Shown: positions 25,363-33,611 of the stretch, in pieces
How the letters are laid out: every line of letters starts with the position of its first letter
How positions within the stretch are numbered: position 1 is the stretch's first letter
Assembly: GCA_023701125.1 (NCBI GenBank)
Contig: JAMPXO010000010.1
Location: forward strand, 1 to 64,000
DNA length: 64,000 bases
Source of the DNA: Vicinamibacteria bacterium
Lineage (GTDB): Bacteria > Acidobacteriota > Vicinamibacteria > Fen-336
Direction of reading: 5' to 3'
Notes under the pieces: generated by a model
Told to the model about the DNA's origin: nothing
Database searches by the model: none
What the model saw: the letters and a program-made list of their open reading frames with translations, nothing else
Translations under genes and position numbers: made by a program

Positions 25363-26850
25363 CTACTGGGCGGGGCCGGTGAAGCTCGCCCCCTCCTTGA
25401 ACGCGTAGAGCTGGTTGCGGGAGAGCAGGAACAGCGCGCCATCCTTCGCGTAGACGGTGGCGTAGACCGACTGGCCGACGTTCGGCTCGTCGAGCACCTC
25501 GAGCTTCTTGCCCGCGCGCAGGATGCTGATGTCGCCGTCTTCGTCGCCGAGGTAGATCTTGCCGTCGGCGAAGTAGGGCGAGCCCCACACCGCCGCCAGC
25601 AGGTCGTGCTTCCAGAACAGCTCGCCGGTCTTCGCGTCGAGCGCGTAGAGGAAGCCCGACAGGTCCGCGGCGTAGAGGATCCCGTCGTGGATCGCCACCG
25701 TCGAGATCGTGCGGTGGAAGTCGTTGCCGCCGCGGTGCCAGACCTTGGCCTGGGTGGTGACGTCCTCCCCCTTGCCGCCCTTCGTGGCGTCGATCACCCA
25801 GAAGTTGCCGACGCCTTCGCCGTGCTCGGGGTCCTGGCCGACGCCGATGTAGACCTTGTCGTCGTGGATCACCGGGGTCGAGATGAAGTCGTTCTTGGTG
25901 CCGCGGGCGCCCAGCACGTAGACGGCGTCCTTGGGGTTGCCGTCGAACTTCCAGAGCAGCTCGCCCGTCTTCGGCTCGAACGCGTAGACCCAGCCGTCGC
26001 CGCCGCCGAACACGACCTGCGGCTGGCCCTTGACCACGCCCACCGCGGCGTTCGACCAGTTGCTGTGGATGATCTTCTCGCCCGGCAGCGCCGACTCCCA
26101 GGCCAGCTTGCCGGTGTTCTTGTCGATCGCCACGAACGACGGCGCCTTCGGCGAGGGGATGTTGACGTGGCCCTCGTCGACGCCGTTGGCGGTGGTGATG
26201 AAGATCAGGTCGCCGTGGACGACCGGCGAGCTGGCGGCCAGGTTGTGGGGGAACACGTCGAGCTCGGCCATCAGGTCGAATTCCCAGATCACGTCGCCGT
26301 GCGCGTCGCCCTTGTACTTCTCGGTCTGCAGGCCGTCGTTGCCGTTCTTCAGCCCCTCGGTGTCGAGGGCCACCAGCTTGGCCTGGTTGGAGACGTAGTA
26401 GAGGCGCTTGCCCTCGACGTACGGGGTCGAGCACACGCCCTGCTGCGGCCAGTCGTTGACGCGGCCGGTCGACAGCTTGTCGGTCACCATCTGCCACAGG
26501 AACGCGCCGGTCTTCTGGTCGAAGGCCATCAGCACGCCCTTGTCGCCCTTGATCGCGGCGTCGCGCTCGGTCTCGTTGTTGGTGCCGATGAAGACCTTGC
26601 CGTCGCCGACGATCGGGCCCGCGTAGCTCTGCGAGCCCGCCTTCGCCGACCACAGCACGTTGGTGCCCGCCTTGACGTCCCACGTCGCCGGCAGGCCCTT
26701 CTCCAGCGAGACCTGGTTGCGCGCGCCGTCGAAGCCGAACAGCGCGACGTCGGGGCCGGCGGCGCGGACGGCGGGCGCTTCCGCTCGCGGGTTCGACAGG
26801 GCGAAGGCCGCCGCGCCCGCCGCGGCCAGGGTCAGTGCCGTGCGCTTCAT
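25363..26850 (-). CDS. Secreted PQQ-type beta-propeller protein (5)
   Basis: A 495-aa exported protein: signal peptide about 1-22, then a region that lacks the usual WPxFRGP but keeps W-D and a blade (about 55-70). Blades carry K-T-G-A-F-L-W-Q-M, N-T-G-K-L-A-W-E, K-T-G-E-L-L-W-K and K-T-G-E-L-F-W-K. H-R-G-G-N-D-F-H-R near 375-383 is an unusual histidine-rich loop. Its ATG shares one base with the stop of the 728-aa propeller gene before it. Among the seven it most resembles quinoprotein dehydrogenase large subunits in overall layout, but the disulfide and catalytic residues are not evident. Confidence 0.75.
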   Translation of the reverse strand: MKRTALTLAAAGAAAFALSNPRAEAPAVRAAGPDVALFGFDGARNQVSLEKGLPATWDVKAGTNVLWSAKAGSQSYAGPIVGDGKVFIGTNNETERDAAIKGDKGVLMAFDQKTGAFLWQMVTDKLSTGRVNDWPQQGVCSTPYVEGKRLYYVSNQAKLVALDTEGLKNGNDGLQTEKYKGDAHGDVIWEFDLMAELDVFPHNLAASSPVVHGDLIFITTANGVDEGHVNIPSPKAPSFVAIDKNTGKLAWESALPGEKIIHSNWSNAAVGVVKGQPQVVFGGGDGWVYAFEPKTGELLWKFDGNPKDAVYVLGARGTKNDFISTPVIHDDKVYIGVGQDPEHGEGVGNFWVIDATKGGKGEDVTTQAKVWHRGGNDFHRTISTVAIHDGILYAADLSGFLYALDAKTGELFWKHDLLAAVWGSPYFADGKIYLGDEDGDISILRAGKKLEVLDEPNVGQSVYATVYAKDGALFLLSRNQLYAFKEGASFTGPAQ

Positions 26851-29036
26851 CAGTTCACCACCACCTTGAGGTTGTCCCAGTCGAGGTCCGTCGACGAGTC
26901 CGCGTACACGCCCGGCGCGCCCGTCAGGATGCCCGACGGGTCGTCGAACTCGAGCGCCCAGGCCGCGGGCTCGGGCTCACCACGCTTCCACACCTTGCCG
27001 CGCACCTTGCAGGTGGCACCGTTTTCCACCCGCAGCTTCATCCGATACCACGTGTCGGGCTCCCAGGCGAAGTCGACCTGCTTCGAGAACGAGAGCTCCG
27101 AGGCCCACGAGCGCACTTGCAGGCGCTGGTGAGCGCCCTGCAGGTCGAGCGTGTAACCGCCGGCGATCAGGCCGATGTCGCCCTGGCGGCGACCCTTCTT
27201 CGCGGCCTTGATGTCGGCCTCGATCGTCGTGTTGGCGAGCGAGGCGGGGCCGATGAAGGCGGTGCCACGGTTGAGGCCGACCGCCGCTGGCACCTTGTGC
27301 AGCGTCTTGCCGCCCGACGGGTCGTCCGCCAGCGCGAAGCGGCCGGCGCCGATCCAGTGGCCCGGCTGCCGCGGCCGCGCGTCGAAGTTCTCCTCCCACG
27401 GCAGCGGCGCGAACACGCGGACCCGCGACACGGCTTCCTTGCCGCCGTAGGTGACCTTGACCTTGCCGCCCTGCGAGCCGGCCGCGACATCGGGCCGGAA
27501 GCCCGCCGCGTCGACTGCGCCCTTCAGCACGTCGAGCGAGAAGGCCGCCTTGTCGAGCGGCAGGTCGGCGAGCCGCGCGCCGTTGGCGTCGAACGCGCGC
27601 AGCGTGAACTTCAGCGTGTCGCCGGCGCCGATCTGGGCCTCGGCGGGCACCAGCAGGATCGAGGCCGGCTCGCCGCCAGCCAGCGCCGCAGGCGTGGCCT
27701 TCTTCGCCAGCGCCTGGCCGGGCGCCGGGCCCGAGTACGGCGTCTTCGCATCGCCCAGGCAGTACAGGCCGTCCTCGGCCATGAAGTAGAGCCGACCGTA
27801 AGCGACGGCGAACTGACCCCACAACTCGGTCTGGCGGCCGTCGAGCGTGAGGTGGTCCTGGTCGAGGATCTCGAAACGGTCGGCGTGGGCCTTCAGGATC
27901 GTGATCGCGCCGTTCATCTCGGTCGCGTAGATCTTGCCGTCGGCGACCACCACGGCGGAGCGGCCGACGGTGCCGAGGTTCGCGTCATAGAGCTTGGCCC
28001 CCGTCTTCGCGTCGAGCGCGTGCAGGTTGGCCGAGACGTCGACGACGTACAGCCGGCCCTCGTGGTAAACGGGCGCAGCGAAGCCCGCCAGGATCCCGTC
28101 GTGCTTCCAGATCTGGGCGGTGGCGGTGATGTCGCCGGTGCCGCGGCCGTCGAGGGCGACGACGCGGCCGAGGAAGCTCTCGTCGACGGGCTCGCCGTCG
28201 TAGTTCGCGTACACCGTGTCACCGACGACCGTGACCGGCGCGTTGAGCGACTTCTGCGACAGGTGGTACTTCCAGACCAGAAGGCCGGTGCGCGAGTCGA
28301 CCGCGTACAGCCAGCCGTCGGCGCCGCCACCGATCGCCAGCCGGCGGCCGCCGATGGTGGCGATGATCGAGTTGCTCTGGTTGTTGAAGTCCTCGACGTT
28401 GACGTCGTTGGGGGTGGTGATCCACAGCACGGCGCCCGTCTTCTTGTCGAACGCGACGTAGCGCTGGCGCAGCGCGCCGAGATCGCCCCAGGCGGCGCCG
28501 ACGACGCTGAGGATCGCGCGGTCCTCGTCGAGCAGCACCGTGTGGGTGCGGCCGCCATAGCCGGACACGCGGCCCAGTTCCTCGCCGATGCGGCGCTCCC
28601 AGACCGTCTTGCCGGCGCGGTCGAGCACCACCAGCAGCCCGTCGCCGTTCTGGGCGTACAGCCAGCCCGTCTCCGGGTCGCCGGTCACCGACGCCCAGCC
28701 GACGCGGGTGTACGGGATGGTGGTGTTGTAGACCGGGAAGCGGCGCTCCCACAGCTTCTTGCCATCCTTCGCGTCGAAGCAGGCGACCGCTTCCAGCCGG
28801 CCCGCCTCGCGGCCGCTGGCGCAGACCCGGCCGTCGAACACCGCGGGCGTCGAGCGCCCGGTCCACGGCTGGCGCCAGAGCTGGCCCCCGCCGTCGCGAG
28901 TCCAGCTCGAGGGCAGGCCCTTCTCGGTCGCGATGTTGTCGGCGTTGGGGCCGCGGAAGTGGGGCCACTCACCAGCCTGCGCAGGCGCACACAGCGCCAG
29001 AGCCAGGCCGGCGAGCACAAGGCGAGTGCTCGTCAT
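26850..29036 (-). CDS. Secreted PQQ-type beta-propeller with C-terminal lectin-like domain (6)
   Basis: A 728-aa exported protein. Signal peptide about 1-22 is followed by WPHFRGP and a propeller to about residue 430. Then comes an Ig-like segment (about 445-530, with L-V-P-A-E-A-Q-I-G-A-G-D) and a C-terminal beta-sandwich (about 540-728) resembling concanavalin-A-like/DUF1080 domains (E-N-F-D ... W-Y-R-M-K-L-R-V-E ... W-D-N-L). Such domains often bind polysaccharides, so the protein may anchor the propeller to a glycan. GAGGAG lies just before ATG 29036. First gene of the six-gene minus-strand run. Confidence 0.72.
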   Translation of the reverse strand: MTSTRLVLAGLALALCAPAQAGEWPHFRGPNADNIATEKGLPSSWTRDGGGQLWRQPWTGRSTPAVFDGRVCASGREAGRLEAVACFDAKDGKKLWERRFPVYNTTIPYTRVGWASVTGDPETGWLYAQNGDGLLVVLDRAGKTVWERRIGEELGRVSGYGGRTHTVLLDEDRAILSVVGAAWGDLGALRQRYVAFDKKTGAVLWITTPNDVNVEDFNNQSNSIIATIGGRRLAIGGGADGWLYAVDSRTGLLVWKYHLSQKSLNAPVTVVGDTVYANYDGEPVDESFLGRVVALDGRGTGDITATAQIWKHDGILAGFAAPVYHEGRLYVVDVSANLHALDAKTGAKLYDANLGTVGRSAVVVADGKIYATEMNGAITILKAHADRFEILDQDHLTLDGRQTELWGQFAVAYGRLYFMAEDGLYCLGDAKTPYSGPAPGQALAKKATPAALAGGEPASILLVPAEAQIGAGDTLKFTLRAFDANGARLADLPLDKAAFSLDVLKGAVDAAGFRPDVAAGSQGGKVKVTYGGKEAVSRVRVFAPLPWEENFDARPRQPGHWIGAGRFALADDPSGGKTLHKVPAAVGLNRGTAFIGPASLANTTIEADIKAAKKGRRQGDIGLIAGGYTLDLQGAHQRLQVRSWASELSFSKQVDFAWEPDTWYRMKLRVENGATCKVRGKVWKRGEPEPAAWALEFDDPSGILTGAPGVYADSSTDLDWDNLKVVVN

Positions 29037-29137
29037 GCGCCTCCTCGGGAGCGCGCCGACACGTCGTCCGGCGCGCGGGTGTGATGGCAACCCGCCCATC
29101 GTAGGAGCCTCGGGCGGGAGCCGCAAGTCAAAGCCTG

Positions 29138-30247
29138 TCAATGTCCAAGGGTGCGGACCACGGTCCACCACGCGCCCGTCGAGCCGATCAGCAACGAGGC
29201 CGGGACGACCACTCGCGAGCGGTACCAGGGCCGGTCGCGGAACGCGCCCACCGCGGCGAAGGCGAGGCCGATCACCGTCAACTGGCCGGCCTCGACGCCG
29301 ACGTTGAAGGCGACCAGCGCGGAGAAGAACGCCTCCCGCGGCAGGCCCAGCTCGCCCAGCACACCGGCGAAGCCCAGGCCGTGCAGCAGGCCGAACGCGA
29401 ACACCAGGCCTGCCCGCCACGGCCGCAACTCCGAGGTCAGCACGTTCTCGAACGCGACCCAGGCGATCGACAGCGCGATCAGCGGCTCGACGATCGAAGG
29501 CGACAGCCGCACCAGGCCGAGCGTCGACAGCGCGAGGGTCGCGGTGTGGGCGAGCGTGAACAGCGAGACCTGGATCAGCAGCGGCTTCAGCTTCGGGCTG
29601 AGCAGGAACAGGCCGAGCACGAACAGCACGTGGTCGAGCCCCGCCGGCAGGATGTGCTCGAAGCCGAGCAGCGCGTAGCGCCACGCGGTCGCGGCCCGCG
29701 CCTCGATCGTGCCCGTGCCGTGGACCGGGAAGGCCGGGCTCTCCTCGGCCGCCGGCAGCAGGTGGCGCACCGCTTCGGCGCCGGGGCGCTCCAGCGTCAG
29801 CCGCACCGCGGGGAACGCACGCGAGGCCCAGAACGTGACCTGCTGGGCGCCCGCCGGCACCGCGCCCTCCATCCGCGCCACGATCCCGAACACCATTTCA
29901 GGCAACTCGGGCGACGGCCGCTTCCCGGCGCCGGGGAAGGTGAGCGCGAACGGCGCGGGCGTGCCGTCGAAGCGGACGCGGACGCGGATCTCGAAGTAGC
30001 GCTGCAGCCGGGCCGCGGTCGCCTCGCGCTCGGCCGGCGGCAGGGCGCGGATCGCGGCGGCGACTCGTGCGGGATCGAGGGTGGGGTCGACCCCGAGTGC
30101 CAGCGCGTCGAGGTCGGCCACCATCAGGGCGACGAAGCGGCCGTCGCCGGTCAGCGTCACCCGCGTGTCCGTGAACTCGAACACGTGAGCGCGGGCGGCG
30201 GGTGCTTGCAGCGCGGCCAGCAACAGCAGGATCGAGAGACGTCGCAC
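29138..30247 (-). CDS. HupE/UreJ-family membrane protein
   Basis: A 369-aa protein: signal peptide about 1-20 ending near A-R-A-H, an exported N-terminal domain of about 170 residues, then six to seven membrane helices. The membrane part has the HupE/UreJ signature (G-F-E-H-I-L-x-G-x-D-H-V-L-F near 196-209, H-T-A-T-L near 235 and G-L-L-H-G-L-G-F-A near 285-293), where the histidines and aspartate may bind a metal such as nickel or cobalt. No urease or hydrogenase genes are in the window, so it may serve another metal. Start GTG 30247 has GGAGG upstream. Confidence 0.82.
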   Translation of the reverse strand: MRRLSILLLLAALQAPAARAHVFEFTDTRVTLTGDGRFVALMVADLDALALGVDPTLDPARVAAAIRALPPAEREATAARLQRYFEIRVRVRFDGTPAPFALTFPGAGKRPSPELPEMVFGIVARMEGAVPAGAQQVTFWASRAFPAVRLTLERPGAEAVRHLLPAAEESPAFPVHGTGTIEARAATAWRYALLGFEHILPAGLDHVLFVLGLFLLSPKLKPLLIQVSLFTLAHTATLALSTLGLVRLSPSIVEPLIALSIAWVAFENVLTSELRPWRAGLVFAFGLLHGLGFAGVLGELGLPREAFFSALVAFNVGVEAGQLTVIGLAFAAVGAFRDRPWYRSRVVVPASLLIGSTGAWWTVVRTLGH

Positions 30248-30261
30248 GGGCCTCCTCGTGA

Positions 30262-30306
30262 ATCCAGGCGCCTGGATCGACCGCGCTCGACGGCGCGGCC
30301 TATGAT
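30262..30306 (+). promoter_or_regulatory. Divergent promoter with 16-bp palindrome
   Basis: The 16-bp perfect palindrome ATCCAGGCGCCTGGAT lies at 30262-30277 between the divergent HupE-like gene and the propeller gene at 30331. TATGAT at 30301-30306 is a good -10 box; TCGACC (30277-30282, 18-nt spacer) is a weak -35 box abutting the palindrome. A regulator bound to the palindrome would be well placed to act on both directions. GGAGG lies 6-7 nt before ATG 30331. Confidence 0.55.
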
Positions 30307-30330
30307 CATCGCCTCGAACGGAGGACCTCG

Positions 30331-31641
30331 ATGCGGCGTGTGGGACTCGGGCTCGTGATCACCCTGGCACTGCCGTTGAGCGCCGCGGAACCGGAAGCGC
30401 GCTGGAGCGGCTGGCGCGGCAACGACGGCCGCGGCATCGCCGACGGCGCGAAGCTGCCGGTCGCGTGGAGCGCCGACAAGGTGTTGTGGAAGACCGCGAT
30501 CGCCGGTCGTGGCCACTCCTCGCCCGTGGTCTGGGGCGACACGGTGTTCCTGACCACCGCGATCGAGGGCGACGTGGTGCCAGGCGCCACCGCGGTCAAG
30601 CACATCGAGGACGGCAAGGAGTTCAAGCACCCCGACTCGATCGGCGCCGACCGCCGCCACCAGTTCCAGGTGCTGGCGATCGATGCGAAGACGGGCGCGG
30701 TGCGCTGGACCCGGACCGCGTGGCAGGGCACGCCGTACGACGACCGCCACCGCAAGTCGAGCTACGCGGCGCCGACCCCGGTCACCGATGGCCTTCGCGT
30801 CTACGCCTTCTTCGGTGCCGAGGGCCTGTACGCCTACGACTTCGAGGGCACGCTCGTGTGGAAGGCCGACCCCGGCCAGCTCAAGACCTGGGGCATGGGC
30901 GCGGGCACGTCGCCGGTCCTGTACCGGGACCTGCTGATCCTGCAGTGCGACGAGGGCAACGGCAGCGACTCGTTCCTCGCCGCGTACGACCGCAAGACGG
31001 GTGCGGTGCGCTGGAAGGTCGCGCGCAAGGTGCAGGCGAGCTGGGCGACGCCGGTGATCGCGCGCGGTGCGGGCCGCGACGAGCTCATCACCTCGGGCTT
31101 CGAGGCGGTGATCGCCTACGACCCGGCGACCGGCCAGGAGCTGTGGCACGCGAAGGGCGTCAACTCCAACGCGATCCCCACGCCGCTCGCCGGCGACGGC
31201 TTCGTGGTGCTCTCGGCGGGCTACCCCGAGAAGGTCGCGGTGGCGTTCGCCACCGGCGGCAGCGGCGACGTCACCGACAAGGCGCTGTGGAAGTACGCCA
31301 AGGGCACGGCCTACGTGCCGTCGCCGATCCTGTACCAGGGCCTCGTGTACCTGATGACCGACGCCGGCCTCGTCACCTGCCTCGACGCGAAGACCGGCGA
31401 GGTGAAGTACGAAGGCGGGCGACCGACGACGCCGGCCAAGTTCGTGGCGTCGCCGATCGCCTACGACGGCCAGTTGCTGCTGATCTCGGAAGAAGGCGAC
31501 GGCTACCTGCTGCAGGCGGGACCGGAGCACAAGGTGCTGGCGAAGAACCCGCTGGGCGAGGCGGTCTACGCATCGCCGGCCGCGGCCCCCGGCCGCCTCT
31601 ACATCCGCGGTGAACGCCACCTGTACGCCATCGGCTCGTAG
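30331..31641 (+). CDS. Secreted PQQ-type beta-propeller protein (7)
   Basis: A 436-aa exported protein: signal peptide about 1-19, W-S-G-W-R-G-N, then blades with D-A-K-T-G-A-V-R-W, D-R-K-T-G-A-V-R-W-K, P-A-T-G-Q-E-L-W and D-A-K-T-G-E-V. It is the closest relative in this window of the 471-aa propeller at 21168, sharing an R-H-R-K-S-S-Y-A-A-P-T-P segment near 140-151. It is transcribed away from HupE, apparently from the palindrome-associated promoter. Cofactor and function unknown. Confidence 0.78.
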   Translation: MRRVGLGLVITLALPLSAAEPEARWSGWRGNDGRGIADGAKLPVAWSADKVLWKTAIAGRGHSSPVVWGDTVFLTTAIEGDVVPGATAVKHIEDGKEFKHPDSIGADRRHQFQVLAIDAKTGAVRWTRTAWQGTPYDDRHRKSSYAAPTPVTDGLRVYAFFGAEGLYAYDFEGTLVWKADPGQLKTWGMGAGTSPVLYRDLLILQCDEGNGSDSFLAAYDRKTGAVRWKVARKVQASWATPVIARGAGRDELITSGFEAVIAYDPATGQELWHAKGVNSNAIPTPLAGDGFVVLSAGYPEKVAVAFATGGSGDVTDKALWKYAKGTAYVPSPILYQGLVYLMTDAGLVTCLDAKTGEVKYEGGRPTTPAKFVASPIAYDGQLLLISEEGDGYLLQAGPEHKVLAKNPLGEAVYASPAAAPGRLYIRGERHLYAIGS

Positions 31642-31668
31642 CGGGCGCCGGCGCTCGCCCGCGCCGGC

Positions 31669-32358
31669 TCAGGCCACGCGGCCGCTGCCGTAGAGAAAGT
31701 AGTTCGGCGTCGCGCGCAGCGCGGCGGCGAAACCGAGCCGGGCCAGGCGCGCGGTGAGCGCCTCGGGCGCGTGGTAGACCTTGACGACCTCGAAACGGCG
31801 GCCGTCCGCGAGGCGCCGGGCCTGAACTCCTGCCGCGGCCGGCGCCAGCGCGTGGTCGCGGGCGGTCGAGGTCGCCTCGTGCAACGAGTCGACCAGGAAG
31901 AACTGCCCGCCCGGGGCCAGCGCGTCGCGCACCAGGCCCCAGAAATCGTCGAAGCGCTCCTCGGGCACGTGCGAGAGCCAGAAGCCGAAGCAGACGCGGT
32001 CGAAGCGCCGCGGCGGTCGCCAGTCGAACAGGTTCGCGGACTCGAAGCGCACGTGCGCCTCGCCGCGCAGCCGGGCCGCCGCCAGCGCCAGCGCCTCGGG
32101 TGCTCCGTCGACGGCCAGCAGCGACGAGGCGTGCGGCGCGAGACGCGCCGTCCAGATCCCGGTGCCGCAGGCCAGCTCCAGCGCCGCGCCGTGCGGCGCC
32201 ATCGCGTCGAGCGCCTTTTCCACCTCGGCGGCCTCGGCCCGCCACGTGGCGCTGGCCTCCGGGCCGCGGTCGTAGCGGCCGCGCCGCAGCCACCAGTCGT
32301 CGTACTCCCCCGCCCGGGCGCGGTAGTAGGCGAGTTGCTCCGCGAGGAGATCGCTCAT
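31669..32358 (-). CDS. Class I SAM-dependent methyltransferase
   Basis: A 229-aa Rossmann methyltransferase. Motif I is L-E-L-A-C-G-T-G near 60-67, followed by an acidic strand end (V-D-G near 84) and a motif IV region with F-G-F-W-L-S-H-V-P. An N-terminal Y-Y-R-A-R-A-x-E-Y-D-x-W-W-x-R-R-G-R-Y-D-R-G resembles a group of small-molecule methyltransferases. Target unknown. Its ATG overlaps the kinase stop by 4 nt, so it is the third gene of a coupled kinase operon. Confidence 0.8.
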   Translation of the reverse strand: MSDLLAEQLAYYRARAGEYDDWWLRRGRYDRGPEASATWRAEAAEVEKALDAMAPHGAALELACGTGIWTARLAPHASSLLAVDGAPEALALAAARLRGEAHVRFESANLFDWRPPRRFDRVCFGFWLSHVPEERFDDFWGLVRDALAPGGQFFLVDSLHEATSTARDHALAPAAAGVQARRLADGRRFEVVKVYHAPEALTARLARLGFAAALRATPNYFLYGSGRVA

Positions 32359-33611
32359 CGCCCGCGCAGGCGCTTGAGGGCGAGGGCGGCGGCCGAGCGC
32401 ACGAACATCGAGTCGTCACGCAGGGCGCGGGTCAGCTCCGGCAGCGCAGGGCGGGCCGCGGCGCCGAGGTCGGCCAGCGAGTTGGCCGCGCGGAAGCGTA
32501 GCTGCGGATCGGCGGAGGACAGCGCCGTGCGCCAGCGTTCGATCACCGACTCGGCCGGCTCGAAGTCCTCCGCCCAGTCGCGCGCCGCCGCCAGCGGCGA
32601 CGCGCCGAGTGGCGCGGGCGCGGCGGGCGGCGGCTCCGCGGGCGCGGACGACGTCGGCGGAGGCGTCACGAACGTGGCGGCCAGCAACTCCGGCGGCATC
32701 GCCACCGCGGCCTGCTGCCAGGCCTGCCACAGCTCGAGCCGCAACTGCTCGACGCTCGGGTGACGCTGCTCGCGGTCCTTGCAGAGCCCCCGCCGCAACA
32801 CCTCGCGCAGCGGCGGCGGCAGTCGCTCGCCCGCGCCGCTGTCGAGCGGCGGCTCCTCGCGCAGTTGCTTGAGGATCACGTCCATCGGGCTGCCGCCCTG
32901 GAAGGGCAGGCTGCCGGTGAACAGCTCGAACACCAGCACCGCCAGCGAGTAGACGTCGGTGCGGAAGTCGAGCGGCGCGCCGCGGATCTGCTCCGGGCTC
33001 ATGTACTCGGGGGTGCCGACGACCTTGCCGACGGCGGTCAGGCCCTCGGCGCCCCACTCCTTCGCGATCCCGAAGTCCATCAGCCGCACGACCCCGGCAG
33101 CGTCGCGCATGGCGTTCGAGGTCTTGAGATCGCGGTGCATGATGCCGGCGTCGTGGATCGCGGCCAGCCCGTCCGCGATCTGCAGCGCCGCGCTCCACGC
33201 CTCCTCCAGCGGCAGCGGGCCGTGGGCCCGCATCTGCGCTCGCAGGTCGGTGCCCTCCACCAGCTCCATGGCGATGAAGAGCAGGCGGCCGTCTTCACCG
33301 TAGTCGTGGATCGCGCACACGTTGCGATGGCGGACCCGGCGCGCGAGCTTGACCTCGGAGCGGAAGCGGCGCACCGCCTCGGGCGAGGCCGCGGCGTCGG
33401 TGCGCAACACCTTGAGCGCCACCGCCTCGTCGAGCACGCGGTCGTGGGCACGGAACACGGTGCCCATGCCGCCCTGGCCCAGCTCGCGTTCGATCACATA
33501 GCGGCCAGCGATCACCGTCCCCGCCCGCACCGTCGGCGCGGGCGGCGCGGTGCAGCGCGGGCACGGCAGGCTGGCCGCCGGCAGCGGGGTCGCGCAGTCG
33601 GGACAGTTCAC
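32355..33611 (-). CDS. Serine/threonine protein kinase with zinc ribbon and HEAT repeats
   Basis: A 418-aa cytoplasmic Hanks-type kinase. An N-terminal zinc ribbon has C-P-D-C (3-6) and C-P-R-C (17-20). The kinase domain covers about 37-300: glycine loop GQGGMG at 45-50, K67, HRD at 159-161, DFG at 179-181 and the P-E-Y-M-S-P-E activation-loop end. The invariant residues are all present. A proline-rich linker leads to about 50 residues of HEAT-type repeats. No transmembrane segment or PASTA domain. GTG 33611 overlaps the TPR gene stop (GTGA). Expected to phosphorylate a partner read by the HEAT or zinc ribbon part; the TPR lipoprotein upstream is a candidate. Confidence 0.87.
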   Translation of the reverse strand: MNCPDCATPLPAASLPCPRCTAPPAPTVRAGTVIAGRYVIERELGQGGMGTVFRAHDRVLDEAVALKVLRTDAAASPEAVRRFRSEVKLARRVRHRNVCAIHDYGEDGRLLFIAMELVEGTDLRAQMRAHGPLPLEEAWSAALQIADGLAAIHDAGIMHRDLKTSNAMRDAAGVVRLMDFGIAKEWGAEGLTAVGKVVGTPEYMSPEQIRGAPLDFRTDVYSLAVLVFELFTGSLPFQGGSPMDVILKQLREEPPLDSGAGERLPPPLREVLRRGLCKDREQRHPSVEQLRLELWQAWQQAAVAMPPELLAATFVTPPPTSSAPAEPPPAAPAPLGASPLAAARDWAEDFEPAESVIERWRTALSSADPQLRFRAANSLADLGAAARPALPELTRALRDDSMFVRSAAALALKRLRGR

